Origin: Mucilaginibacter sp.
Lineage (GTDB): Bacteria; Bacteroidota; Bacteroidia; Sphingobacteriales; Sphingobacteriaceae
Reading direction: 5' to 3'
Assembly: GCA_028287895.1 (NCBI GenBank)
Contig: JAQBOV010000032.1
Coordinates: forward strand, 1-51,401
Length of the DNA: 51,401 nucleotides
Below the pieces are notes generated by a model. The model saw nothing but the letters and a program-made list of their open reading frames with translations. It was not told the origin of the DNA and ran no database searches. A program made the position numbers and the translations under genes. Of this stretch, positions 1-7,883 are shown piece after piece. The stretch's first letter is position 1. Each line of letters starts with the position of its first letter.

Positions 1-421
1 GTATTGCATTGATAATCCTAAAAAATTTAAAGGCTACGGCGAAAACTGCTGGGGTCTTACTGCCAGCGATAATTTTGAAGGTTATAATGCACATTCGCCA
101 ACCAACGACCTTGGCGTGATATCACCTACAGCGGCGTTGTCAGCTTTTCCTTATTCGCCTAAATATTCGATGCAGGCTTTGCGTCATTTTTATTATGATC
201 TGGGCGATAAGATATGGGGCGACTATGGGTTTACTGATGCGTTCAGCGAATCACACAACTGGTACGGCAAATCATACCTGGCTATTGACCAGGGGCCCAT
301 TGTAGTAATGATTGAAAATTATCGCAGCGGCTTGCTCTGGAAATTATTTATGAGTTGCCCGGAAGTTCAGCATGGGCTGAAGAAATTAGACTTTCAAAGT
401 CCTGCGTTTGTGAAGAATTGA
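1..421 (+). CDS. GH144-like glucoamylase-family protein, C-terminal part (5' end outside window)
   Basis: The reading frame is open from base 2 and ends at the TGA at 419-421, giving about 139 residues; the start lies left of the window, so the ATG at no visible position should be taken as the true start. The fragment reads GYGENCWGLTASDNFEGY, then SPTAALSAFPYSP and a tail with FTDAFSESHNWYG and AIDQGPIVVMIENYRSG. These are features of the glucoamylase-like domain of family GH144, whose characterised members are endo-beta-1,2-glucanases. In the family the protein is usually secreted or a lipoprotein of about 450 residues; that cannot be seen here. Substrate is inferred from family only. Confidence 0.8.
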   Translation, partial: YCIDNPKKFKGYGENCWGLTASDNFEGYNAHSPTNDLGVISPTAALSAFPYSPKYSMQALRHFYYDLGDKIWGDYGFTDAFSESHNWYGKSYLAIDQGPIVVMIENYRSGLLWKLFMSCPEVQHGLKKLDFQSPAFVKN

Positions 422-467
422 TATAAAAGATGTTAATTTACGGTAAGATTGTATTTTAACATTTACC

Positions 468-1265
468 ATGAGATCCATAAAAATATTATTAACGGGAATG
501 CTGGGCCTTTGCCTTGCATTTCCTGCTTTTTCACAGGCTCCAAATCACTCCTCTTTTGATAGAGGAAGCTTTATTAGCAAAGGTGATACCCTTCCATATC
601 GTATCCTGTTTCCTAAAAACTTCGATCCAACAAAAAAATATGCATTGATACTGGTGCTGCATGGTGCAGGTGAGCGTGGTAATGACAACGAAGTCCAGCT
701 AAAATTTGGGCCGAAACTTTTCCTGAAGGACAGCATCCGGGCAAAATATCCTGCTATTGTGGTTTTTCCGCAATGTCCGGCTAATAGCTATTGGAGCAAT
801 GTGAAGATAGATGGTAATTCAGCGGGAAAATTAGTATTCAATTTCAAACAGGGTGGTGAACCAACTGCTGCAATGAAAAGCCTGCTGGGATTGGTCAGCC
901 AATTACTGGACAAACCCTATATGGATAAGCACAGGGTGTATGTAGGCGGCTCGTCGATGGGCGGTATGGGAACATTCGAGATATTGCGCCGCAGGCCCGA
1001 TCTGTTTGCGGCGGCCTTTGCTATTTGTGGAGGCGATAACACACTGAATGCGAAAATTTATGCCAAAAAGGTACCGCTATGGATATTTCATGGTGCAAAG
1101 GATGATACTGTGCCATCAGACCATTCGGTGATCATGGCCGAAGCCATCAGAGCAGCCGGTGGTGATCCTAAATTTACGCTTTATCCGAACGATGGCCATA
1201 ACAGCTGGGATGATGCCTTTGCCGAACCGGGATTGATGCCCTGGTTGTTTTCGCACCGGAAATAA
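468..1265 (+). CDS. Secreted esterase, alpha/beta hydrolase (phospholipase/carboxylesterase or feruloyl-esterase type)
   Basis: A 265-residue protein with a signal peptide (residues 1 to about 22, ending AFPAFSQA). The oxyanion-hole motif HGAGERG follows near residue 65. The nucleophile elbow is GSSMGG with Ser163 as likely nucleophile, the acid lies in GAKDDTVP and the histidine in DGHNSWDD, so the whole triad is present. Such periplasmic esterases remove acyl groups from glycans or small esters; the natural substrate cannot be told from sequence. It follows the GH144-like gene by 46 nt on the same strand and may be cotranscribed with it. Neighbouring gene on the right is convergent, 4 nt away. 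Confidence 0.8.
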   Translation: MRSIKILLTGMLGLCLAFPAFSQAPNHSSFDRGSFISKGDTLPYRILFPKNFDPTKKYALILVLHGAGERGNDNEVQLKFGPKLFLKDSIRAKYPAIVVFPQCPANSYWSNVKIDGNSAGKLVFNFKQGGEPTAAMKSLLGLVSQLLDKPYMDKHRVYVGGSSMGGMGTFEILRRRPDLFAAAFAICGGDNTLNAKIYAKKVPLWIFHGAKDDTVPSDHSVIMAEAIRAAGGDPKFTLYPNDGHNSWDDAFAEPGLMPWLFSHRK

Positions 1266-1269
1266 GACT

Positions 1270-1920
1270 TTATTCTTCGCTTTTCGGCTTTAAATTTTTC
1301 ATATTGAAGCGCGGCTTATAAGCCGGTTTTGCTTCATTGTTTTCTGCAGGCTGGTCTGTGCCTGACGTGTCATCTGCTTTAGGCTCTTCCGTTATACCTG
1401 CCTTAAATTTAGGTTTAAAACCTAACGAAGGCGGTGGTGTCGCCTGTTCACTATTTTCAGCAGGTTTATCGGTTGCTGGCGGCGGCTCAATAGCTGGCGT
1501 TGGTTCCGAAGGCTTGGTGACTCCTGCCCTAAACTTGGGTTTAAATCCAATATTAGCAGGCGATGGCGATGCCTGCCCGGTATCTTCCTTTGACTGGCCT
1601 GCTGCTTCAGCGGGTTTGGTAAGCCCGGCTTTAAACTTGGGTTTAAAGCCAATATTTGGCGCAGGAGCTGTTTCTATCAGTGTTTCAGTAATGGTTTGTT
1701 CGGCCAGTATATTTTCAATTGCTACCTTTTCAGCTTTAACTTCCGCAGGAGCCGGGAAGCGCAGTCTTAGTTTATTGAACCAATATTTTTTGGTATGGTC
1801 GAAACTCTTTTCGCCCATCTGTTCGTAATGAACTTTAAATTCAGAAAATAATGCCGGTTCACCCTGTTCAAAGGTGACCAGGTCAATCTTTTTCTTTTTA
1901 AAAAATTCTTCGAAAGTCAT
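1270..1920 (-). CDS. Conserved hypothetical protein with repeated GFKPKFKAG motif
   Basis: A 216-residue cytoplasmic-looking protein without signal peptide. The N-terminal 55 residues (MTFEEFFKKKKIDL, then HYEQMGEKSFDHTKKYWFN) are the conserved part that I have seen in Bacteroidota hypotheticals of unknown function. The rest is Pro/Ala/Glu-rich, probably disordered, and carries three near-identical motifs GFKPKF[KR]AG[LVI]T around residues 91-101, 125-135 and 167-177, plus a degenerate last copy YKPRF at 201-205. Repeats are spaced 34 and 42 residues. The overlapping plus-strand reading frame at 1337-1828 is a shadow. The ATG at 1920 is the only start that keeps the conserved N-terminus. Function unknown. 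Confidence 0.75.
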   Translation of the reverse strand: MTFEEFFKKKKIDLVTFEQGEPALFSEFKVHYEQMGEKSFDHTKKYWFNKLRLRFPAPAEVKAEKVAIENILAEQTITETLIETAPAPNIGFKPKFKAGLTKPAEAAGQSKEDTGQASPSPANIGFKPKFRAGVTKPSEPTPAIEPPPATDKPAENSEQATPPPSLGFKPKFKAGITEEPKADDTSGTDQPAENNEAKPAYKPRFNMKNLKPKSEE

Positions 1921-1926
1921 TTTACT

Positions 1927-1997
1927 TAGATTTGAGATATGAGATTTGAAATATGAGGCAGTTATTGCCTTTAAATCTTAAATCATCATATCTAATA
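1927..1997. repeat. REP-like imperfect palindrome
   Basis: The gap between the repeat protein and the DUF2442 gene holds an AT-rich imperfect palindrome: GATTTGAGATATGAGATTT on the left, a central stem AGGCA/TGCCT around 1956-1970, and AAATCTTAAATCATCATATC on the right. The string GAGATTTGAAA also occurs at 15988-15998 inside waaA. I recognise TTTGAGATATGAGA-type strings as dispersed intergenic repeats of Sphingobacteriaceae; this family assignment is from memory. Confidence 0.5.
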
Positions 1998-2207
1998 CCC
2001 CACATCTATATCCAGCTTATTCCAATGGATGCCTTTGTCGGTTTGGGTCCAGTCTTCACGTTCCTCATCGGTAGCATTTTGTAATTGAGGGAACCATTCC
2101 AGCGGAAAAGCCTGTTTTTTCCCGTCAGCTTTTTCAACAAAAAGCAATCCGTTGGCAAACGTTACCTTTACTTTTTTCTCTTCCTTACGTGAACTGAATA
2201 ATGGCAT
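1992..2207 (-). CDS. DUF2442 family protein
   Basis: A 71-residue protein matching the DUF2442 pattern: a short beta-rich N-terminal part (KVKVTFANGLLFVEKADGK), then FPLEWFPQLQNATDEEREDW and the closing GIHWNKLDIDVGY. Members are single small domains found alone or beside toxin-antitoxin-like genes; their biochemical role is not established. The ATG at 2207 gives the usual family length. It lies on the same strand between YebC (91 nt upstream) and the repeat protein (71 nt downstream). No toxin partner is visible next to it. Confidence 0.8.
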   Translation of the reverse strand: MPLFSSRKEEKKVKVTFANGLLFVEKADGKKQAFPLEWFPQLQNATDEEREDWTQTDKGIHWNKLDIDVGY

Positions 2208-2298
2208 ATTGTCTAAACCTTGATTTACACGATTAAAGGATTACCCTGATTCGTAGCAACTAATTCTGAAACCGAACTTCCGCAATCCGAAATAAGAG

Positions 2299-3024
2299 TT
2301 ATTCGGCCATATTATGGTACACCGCCTGTACGTCATCATCTTCCTCCAAACGGTCTATCAACTTTAACACGTCAACTGCCTGCTCCTCACTCACTTCATG
2401 GAATGATTGCGGAACACGCTCCAGCTTCGCTGATTTCACTTCGATGCCTGCTTCTTCCAATGCTTTCTGCATCTTACCGAAATCCTCGAAGGCCGTATGA
2501 ATTACAGCAATATCGTTGCCATTTTCATCCGCCTCAACAAATAAGTCTTCCAGGCCGGCATCTATCAGTTCAAACTCCAATTCTTCAAGGTCACGGTTGC
2601 CGGGTTCAAACGTAAAAACTGATTTACGGCTAAAAATAAAATCCAGTGAACCTGTTTTTCCTAAAGAACCATTATACTTTGTAAAATAGCTGCGCACATT
2701 GGCAACGGTGCGATTGGTATTATCGGTGGCGGTCTCTACCAATACAGCAACGCCATGGGCCGCGTAGCCCTCATAAACTATTTCTTCATAATCCTTTTCG
2801 TCACGACTTACCGCTCTTTTTATTGCGGCTTCAACACGGTCTTTAGGCATGTTTACTGCCTTGGAATTCTGCACTGCAGTTCTTAAGCGTGAATTGGTAT
2901 TCACATCACCACCGCCAGCCTTCACAGCCATTACAATTTCCTTACCCAAACGGGTAAACTGCACGGCCATTTTGGCCCATCGTTTAAATTTTCGCTCTTT
3001 ACGGAACTCAAAAGCTCTTCCCAT
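2299..3024 (-). CDS. YebC/PmpR family regulatory protein
   Basis: A 241-residue protein that begins MGRAFEFRKERKFKRWAKMA and continues with GGGDVNTNSRLRTAVQNSKA and NMPKDRVEAAIKRA, the standard YebC N-terminal domain, followed by EIVYEGYAAHGVAVLVETAT and the C-terminal domain with LKLIDRLEEDDDVQAVYHN. Length is typical. YebC-type proteins act as DNA-binding regulators, and recent work links members to rescue of ribosomes stalled at proline-rich stretches. The start ATG at 3024 matches the family start exactly. It stands upstream of DUF2442 on the same strand. Confidence 0.92.
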   Translation of the reverse strand: MGRAFEFRKERKFKRWAKMAVQFTRLGKEIVMAVKAGGGDVNTNSRLRTAVQNSKAVNMPKDRVEAAIKRAVSRDEKDYEEIVYEGYAAHGVAVLVETATDNTNRTVANVRSYFTKYNGSLGKTGSLDFIFSRKSVFTFEPGNRDLEELEFELIDAGLEDLFVEADENGNDIAVIHTAFEDFGKMQKALEEAGIEVKSAKLERVPQSFHEVSEEQAVDVLKLIDRLEEDDDVQAVYHNMAE

Positions 3025-3138
3025 ATTTTTTAGTTCATAGTTGATGGTTCATAGATCATAGTAGGATATGATTGCGAACCTTCTGCCTAAAAAGCAGATC
3101 GTATAAATATAAATATTTGTTTCTTTTATATAAATCTT

Positions 3139-4116
3139 TTAAAGCCTTTCACCTTTATCCTTTACCTCCATAACATTTTTAAGGTTCCTCAGCATATCTT
3201 CCGTCATAGCCGGCAGGTCATACGCTGATTCCCATCCCCAATCCTGTCGTGCATAGCTGTCGTCAATTGATTTCGGCCAGCTATCGGCAATAGCTTGTCG
3301 CGGATCACTTTCGCTGTAACTGATTTCAAAATTCGAAATTATCTTTTTTATTTCACCAGCCAGCTGCTCAGGCGTAAAGCTGATTCCTGCCAGGTTATAG
3401 GAAGAGCGTATACTTAACGTTTCCGGCGGGGCATCCATTAAAGTAATGGTAGCACGTATCGCATCATCCATATACATCATCGGTAAGGCTGTGCCGGCAG
3501 ACAAAAAGCTTTCATAACTTCCTTTTCTCAGGGCCTCGTGAAATATATGTACCGCATAATCTGTGGTACCACCACCTGGCGCAGCCCGCCAGCCGATCAA
3601 TCCCGGATAGCGGATGCTTCTGACATCCAGTCCATATTTGGTATAATAATATTCGCACCAGCGCTCGCCTGCCAGCTTGCTGAAACCATAAACGGTGTTT
3701 GGGTCCATAACGCAATATTGCGGGGTGTCTTCTTTTGGCGAATGTGGTCCGAATACTGCTATCGAGCTTGGCCAGAATACTTTTTTCGTTTTAAACTCGA
3801 CAGCGAAATCCAGTACATGGATAAGGCCGGTCATGTTCAGGTCCCAGGCCATTTTTGGTTTTTGCTCGCCTACGGCTGATAAAATAGCTGCCAGTAAATA
3901 AACCTGGGTAGGCTGATGTTTGGTAAATATATGATGCAGATTAGCCTTATCCAGCACATTGACAAACTCAAAAGGGCCGCTGTGCCTGATGGCCTGTGCC
4001 GGGCTGTTAATATCTGATGCAATTACTTGTTCGGCACCGTGAATATTTCTTAAAGCGTTAACCAGTTCTGTGCCTATCTGCCCGTTTGCGCCTATCACTA
4101 ATATCTTTTCGCTCAT
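3139..4116 (-). CDS. L-threonine 3-dehydrogenase, short-chain (UDP-galactose epimerase-like) type
   Basis: A 325-residue NAD-dependent SDR protein. The Rossmann motif is GANGQIGTEL at residues 9-18; the catalytic Tyr/Lys pair is in YGFSKLAGE; the stretch SIRYPGLIGWRAAPGGGTTD followed by YAVHIFHEA is characteristic of the SDR-type threonine dehydrogenases first described from Flavobacterium and Cytophaga rather than the zinc-dependent Tdh of E. coli. It would oxidise L-threonine to 2-amino-3-ketobutyrate. The usual partner, 2-amino-3-ketobutyrate CoA ligase (kbl), is not in the window. A good -7 element TACCTTTG lies 19 nt upstream of the ATG at 4116. A general sugar epimerase is less likely because of the PGGGTTD signature. 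Confidence 0.85.
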   Translation of the reverse strand: MSEKILVIGANGQIGTELVNALRNIHGAEQVIASDINSPAQAIRHSGPFEFVNVLDKANLHHIFTKHQPTQVYLLAAILSAVGEQKPKMAWDLNMTGLIHVLDFAVEFKTKKVFWPSSIAVFGPHSPKEDTPQYCVMDPNTVYGFSKLAGERWCEYYYTKYGLDVRSIRYPGLIGWRAAPGGGTTDYAVHIFHEALRKGSYESFLSAGTALPMMYMDDAIRATITLMDAPPETLSIRSSYNLAGISFTPEQLAGEIKKIISNFEISYSESDPRQAIADSWPKSIDDSYARQDWGWESAYDLPAMTEDMLRNLKNVMEVKDKGERL

Positions 4117-4135
4117 TCAAATTTGAGTTGAGCGA

Positions 4136-4143
4136 CAAAGGTA
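4136..4143 (-). promoter_or_regulatory. -7 element TACCTTTG for the threonine dehydrogenase gene
   Basis: Exact match to the Bacteroidota -7 consensus TAnnTTTG on the minus strand, 19 nt before the start codon. No TTG at the usual -33 spacing was found. Confidence 0.6.
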
Positions 4144-4235
4144 AAAATTTGCTTTAAATCCGCTATGAATTACCAAAACAAAGCTTTCTAGACTATTTAG
4201 GTAGAGAAAGTGGTCAAAATAAATAAAAAAAATCG

Positions 4236-4243
4236 CATCTTTG
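4236..4243 (+). promoter_or_regulatory. Probable -7 element CATCTTTG for asd
   Basis: Seven of eight bases match TAnnTTTG, 77 nt upstream of the asd start. The surrounding string TCGCATCTTTG also occurs at the strong promoter near the right edge (51178-51187). A -33 TTG is not evident. Confidence 0.45.
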
Positions 4244-4320
4244 GGGTTCAATTAATTAGATACAATTTCAAAAATAATGAGGCTTGAAAAACTTCGTTAA
4301 AGCACAAAAAAATTAAAAAA

Positions 4321-5328
4321 ATGAAAGTCGCAGTTGTAGGTGCCACAGGACTGGTAGGCACTAAAATGTTGCAGATTCTTGAAGAACGCAACTTCCCGGT
4401 AACAGAATTAATTCCCGTTGCTTCCCAAAAAAGTGTTGGTAAACAGGTAACTTTTAAGGGTAAGCAGTATAAGGTGATTTCTGTTGAGGATGCGATAAAA
4501 CAAAAACCCGACCTGGCCTTATTTTCAGCCGGAGGGAGCACGTCACTAGCCCAGGCGCCCCTTTTTGCCCAAGCCGGTACTACGGTGGTTGACAATTCAT
4601 CAGCATGGCGTATGGACCCCACCAAAAAATTGGTGGTACCGGAAGTGAACGCTGGCGTGCTAACCGCCGAGGATAAAATTATTGCCAACCCAAATTGCTC
4701 GACCATACAAATGGTAGTGGCTTTAAAACCATTGCATGATAAATATAAGATCAAAAGGATTGTGGTATCAACCTACCAGTCAGTAACCGGCACCGGCGTA
4801 AAGGCGGTCGACCAGTTATTTAATGAGCGTAAAGGGATTGACGGACCAAAAGCTTATCCATATCAGATCGACCTGAATGTATTGCCTCATATTGATGTTT
4901 TCACAGATAACGGTTACACCAAAGAGGAAATGAAAATGATCAAGGAAACCCAAAAGATCATGGGCGACGATAGTATCAAAGTTACAGCTACCACAGTGCG
5001 TATCCCGGTTATTGGCGGTCACTCTGAATCGGTAAATATTGAGTTTGAAAAAGATTTTGACCTGGCTGAACTGCGGGATATCCTGTCAAAAGCACCCGGT
5101 GTATTGGTTGTTGACGATGTAGCCAACCTCAAGTACCCAATGCCATTAGATGCACACGAAAAAGACGAAGTATTTGTCGGCCGTATCCGCAGGGACGAAA
5201 GCCAGGCCAATACTTTGAACTGCTGGATCGTATCAGATAATCTGCGCAAAGGCGCCGCTACCAATGCGGTACAGATAGCGGAATATTTGGTTGCTAATCA
5301 TTTGATAGGACAACCGGCAGAGGTATAG
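4321..5328 (+). CDS. asd: Aspartate-semialdehyde dehydrogenase
   Basis: A 335-residue enzyme that reduces aspartyl-4-phosphate to L-aspartate 4-semialdehyde with NADPH, the branch point for lysine/diaminopimelate, threonine and methionine. The N-terminal nucleotide-binding motif is VVGATGLVGTKML (residues 5-17); the catalytic cysteine is Cys126 in NPNCSTIQ; the catalytic histidine is in RIPVIGGHSESV; DNSSAWRMD is the phosphate-binding region. The ATG at 4321 gives the standard N-terminus. Length is normal. It ends at a strong hairpin terminator, so it is probably a single-gene transcript. Confidence 0.97.
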   Translation: MKVAVVGATGLVGTKMLQILEERNFPVTELIPVASQKSVGKQVTFKGKQYKVISVEDAIKQKPDLALFSAGGSTSLAQAPLFAQAGTTVVDNSSAWRMDPTKKLVVPEVNAGVLTAEDKIIANPNCSTIQMVVALKPLHDKYKIKRIVVSTYQSVTGTGVKAVDQLFNERKGIDGPKAYPYQIDLNVLPHIDVFTDNGYTKEEMKMIKETQKIMGDDSIKVTATTVRIPVIGGHSESVNIEFEKDFDLAELRDILSKAPGVLVVDDVANLKYPMPLDAHEKDEVFVGRIRRDESQANTLNCWIVSDNLRKGAATNAVQIAEYLVANHLIGQPAEV

Positions 5329-5408
5329 CTGGCTGATCGAGTTTGCTGGGTCGATTGAGTCAAAAAAAGCCTGATCAATCACTCATTTAATCAACATAAT
5401 CGACAAAT

Positions 5409-5446
5409 AAATAGGGATGATCGCCTGATTATCCCTATTTTTATTT
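5409..5446 (+). terminator. Intrinsic terminator of asd
   Basis: Perfect 10-bp stem AAATAGGGAT (5409-5418) / ATCCCTATTT (5431-5440), extended inside by GATC/GATT pairs, followed by TTATTT. It lies about 80 nt after the asd stop. Confidence 0.8.
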
Positions 5447-5467
5447 CCAAATAATTCCATCCTGATA

Positions 5468-6250
5468 ATGAAGCTTTTAAAGCTACTGGTACTGATCTGC
5501 TGCTGCATTCTTTCTTCTGATGCTAATGCTCAATCCCCAAAGGAAATTGAGGCAGATCTTTTAAAGTCATTTAGAAAGATAAGCTACTGGAGTGAACAGC
5601 AAAGTAAGGACACTTCACTAACTTGGATAAATAATTTAGAGGAGGCAAATGAAGTTTTTGGCAATAAACTTAAATACTATACCGGTAAATATCCGTCTAC
5701 GATAAGTTATCCATTCAGCTCATTAAAAAAAGAACATTTAGATATTGTAAGTTCTGATGATGGCTTATTCAGAATATACTCATGGGATACCTGGGAGGGC
5801 GGCACGATGCATGATTTTGAGAATGTACTGCAATATAAAAGTGGAGGAAAAAGTAATTCAATATTAGATACAGTCAAAAGTGGTGACGATTATGTTTACT
5901 ATTATTCCAATCTGTATACGATGAAAGTAAAAGCCAAAACCTATTATCTTGCGGTGTATGGCGGTATATTTTCCACAAAGGACGTCTCTGAGGGGATACG
6001 CATTTTTACAATAGGAAACGGAAAGTTGAATGATGCCAAATTGATTAAAACCCCTACCGGAATGAATAACAAGATCGAGTACGGTTTTGATTTTTTTTCC
6101 GAAGTGGATTGGAAAGTGCGGCCGGTCATCAGCTTCGATAATGCTGCGAAAACGATTTATATACCTTTAATTGATGAAAAAGGAAAAATGACGCATCAGT
6201 TTATTCTTTATAAATTTACCGGCCGGTATTTTGAAAAGGTAAAGAATTAA
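5468..6250 (+). CDS. Secreted protein of unknown function
   Basis: A 260-residue protein with a signal peptide (residues 1 to about 22: LLKLLVLICCCILSSDANAQ). The mature part is rich in Tyr, Trp, Asp and Ser, with YSWDTWEGGTMHDFENVLQY near residue 100 and several alternating hydrophobic strands, so a beta-rich periplasmic or outer-membrane-facing fold is likely. I do not recognise the family. It lies 9 nt upstream of the LysR-type regulator on the same strand, so the two may be cotranscribed. The signal peptide supports the ATG at 5468. Confidence 0.65.
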   Translation: MKLLKLLVLICCCILSSDANAQSPKEIEADLLKSFRKISYWSEQQSKDTSLTWINNLEEANEVFGNKLKYYTGKYPSTISYPFSSLKKEHLDIVSSDDGLFRIYSWDTWEGGTMHDFENVLQYKSGGKSNSILDTVKSGDDYVYYYSNLYTMKVKAKTYYLAVYGGIFSTKDVSEGIRIFTIGNGKLNDAKLIKTPTGMNNKIEYGFDFFSEVDWKVRPVISFDNAAKTIYIPLIDEKGKMTHQFILYKFTGRYFEKVKN

Positions 6251-6259
6251 ATTAGCCAA

Positions 6260-7153
6260 ATGATCTCCTTCTCTCATCGTGTTTTTATGGAAGTGGCTGC
6301 CAATTTGAGTTTCTCAAAGGCGGCGCAGGTCTTGTTTGTAACGCAGCCTGCCATCAGCAAGCATGTAAAAGCGCTGGAAGATCAGTATAAAGTTCCACTT
6401 TTTGAACGAAAGGGCAACAGTATTCTATTGACCGAAGCCGGCAAGCGTTTGAATGAGTACCTGCTGCAGGCTACTGAAATTGAACGCAAGATTGAATACG
6501 ACCTTTCTGTTTTGAGCAATGTATCACAGGCGGCAGGTCACTTACGGCTGGGCGCCAGCACTACTATCGCTTTGTATATTTTGCCGTCGATACTTTCCGG
6601 TTTTCAGCGCGAGTATGCCAATGTGCATGTACAGTTGGTCAACCGCAATTCAGAGTATATTTTAAATGCGCTGCTTAATCATGAGGTAGATATCGGCATC
6701 ATCGAGGTGGATAATAAGTTGACCACCGTTTCCTACAACCCGTTTATCAGTGATGAGGTAATACCGGTATGTTCCTCAAAAAGTCCGCTTGCCGGCAAGT
6801 CATTGACGTTGAAACAACTTTTAAAAACACCTGTCGCCCTTCGTGAACGCGGGTCAGGAACATTAAATGCCTTGTTAAAGGCTTTATCTGATCATCACAT
6901 CAAACCTGCAGATCTCTCAGTGAAAATAAGGTTGGGTGGAACAGAAGCTTTAAAAAACTTCTTATTGGCTGACCAATGTTTGGGCTTTATGCCGCGACCT
7001 TCGATCATTCGGCAGTTGGCGGAGAGGGATTTAGTTGAAGTCCCCATTGAGGGCTTGAAAATAACCCGTGATTTCTATTTCATCCGTCGCAGGGGGACCG
7101 AAGATTTCGGTCTTACCAGCAATTTTATGAAATATGCCCTGCAATATGTTTAG
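6260..7153 (+). CDS. LysR family transcriptional regulator
   Basis: A 297-residue regulator. The winged helix-turn-helix spans residues 1-60 (ANLSFSKAAQVLFVTQPAIS, then KHVKALEDQYKVPLFERKG), followed by the linker helix and a periplasmic-binding-like effector domain (LRLGASTTIALYILPSIL from about residue 94). The effector domain resembles the CysL-like group, but the effector cannot be told. LysR proteins usually control a divergent neighbour; here both neighbours are on the same strand, so autoregulation with the upstream secreted protein or control of the downstream DJ-1/PfpI gene are the local options. Confidence 0.93.
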   Translation: MISFSHRVFMEVAANLSFSKAAQVLFVTQPAISKHVKALEDQYKVPLFERKGNSILLTEAGKRLNEYLLQATEIERKIEYDLSVLSNVSQAAGHLRLGASTTIALYILPSILSGFQREYANVHVQLVNRNSEYILNALLNHEVDIGIIEVDNKLTTVSYNPFISDEVIPVCSSKSPLAGKSLTLKQLLKTPVALRERGSGTLNALLKALSDHHIKPADLSVKIRLGGTEALKNFLLADQCLGFMPRPSIIRQLAERDLVEVPIEGLKITRDFYFIRRRGTEDFGLTSNFMKYALQYV

Positions 7154-7252
7154 GGCATAATTATCTCAAAAAATATAAAACCAACGCGCCCGCCAAGGTG
7201 TAATCTATAGATATAATTGTTAGTCTTTAATTAATAAAAAATTATCTGTAAT

Positions 7253-7807
7253 ATGGCAAGTTTAAGCAATCGTAAGGTAGCTATCCTTACAGAAGAAGGA
7301 TTTGAGCAGGTTGAACTGACCAGCCCGAAGGAAGCTTTGGAAGCAGCAGGCGCAAAGGTTGATGTAATATCCCCCAGAAGCGGCAGAATCAAAGCCTGGG
7401 ACCAGACCAATTGGGGCATTGAAATTAATGTAGATAAACAGCTCGATTCGGTAAGTCCGGATGATTATGATGCGCTGGTTTTGCCAGGTGGGGTATTGAA
7501 TCCGGATAAGTTAAGGCAAAACAAAGAGGCGGTAGCCTTTGTGTCGGCATTTTTGGATGAAGGCAAACCGGTGGCCGCTATCTGTCATGGGCCGCAAGTG
7601 CTGATTGAAACGGGCATGATCGGGGGGCGCACACTAACCTCATACCCATCGCTTCAAACTGATCTTAAAAACGCCGGAGCTCATTGGATTGACCAGGATG
7701 TGGTAGTTGATAATGGCTTAGTAACAAGCCGCACACCTGCTGATCTGGACGCATTCAACCGAAAAGCGATTGAAGAAATAGGCGAAGGCACGCATCACCA
7801 TATCTAA
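7253..7807 (+). CDS. DJ-1/PfpI family protein (type 1 glutamine amidotransferase-like)
   Basis: A 184-residue protein of the DJ-1/PfpI superfamily. It starts with KVAILTEEGFEQVELTSPKE, where the conserved Glu of the family lies, and has the nucleophile elbow AICHGPQVL with Cys111-His112. DALVLPGGVLNPDKLRQN is also typical. Members are close to PfpI/YhbO/YraA and act as intracellular proteases, glyoxalase-type enzymes or stress proteins; which activity applies here is not decidable. Length is normal. It is followed directly by a hairpin terminator. Confidence 0.9.
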   Translation: MASLSNRKVAILTEEGFEQVELTSPKEALEAAGAKVDVISPRSGRIKAWDQTNWGIEINVDKQLDSVSPDDYDALVLPGGVLNPDKLRQNKEAVAFVSAFLDEGKPVAAICHGPQVLIETGMIGGRTLTSYPSLQTDLKNAGAHWIDQDVVVDNGLVTSRTPADLDAFNRKAIEEIGEGTHHHI

Positions 7808-7829
7808 TAATTAAAAATAAATTCTTTTG

Positions 7830-7859
7830 AAAGGCATTCTGATAAATTATGCCTTTTTT
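7830..7859 (+). terminator. Intrinsic terminator after the DJ-1/PfpI gene
   Basis: Stem AAAGGCAT (7830-7837) / ATGCCTTT (7849-7856) with an 11-nt loop, running into six Ts. It separates this gene from the downstream carotenoid desaturase and argues against a desaturase start at the TTG at 7827. Confidence 0.8.
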
Positions 7860-7871
7860 GTTTGCAGGCCA

Positions 7872-7879
7872 TATATTTG
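7872..7879 (+). promoter_or_regulatory. -7 element TATATTTG for the carotenoid desaturase
   Basis: Perfect TAnnTTTG match ending 4 nt before the ATG at 7884. Transcription from it would begin within a few bases of the start codon, which predicts a leaderless mRNA. No -33 TTG at standard spacing. Confidence 0.6.
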
Positions 7880-7883
7880 CCGA

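Noticed and set aside
1337..1828. 163-codon plus-strand frame opposite the GFKPKF-repeat protein
   Set aside because: It is the antisense of a repetitive gene; the sequence is a Gly/Ala/Ser/Val-rich shadow and the minus-strand frame has the conserved N-terminus.
4248..4754. 168-codon minus-strand frame over the asd gene
   Set aside because: It lies antisense to asd, which is complete with all motifs; the frame has no recognisable domain.
7827..7883. Longer desaturase frame starting at TTG 7827
   Set aside because: This start is within the terminator hairpin of the preceding gene and the extra 19 residues precede the normal FAD-binding N-terminus.
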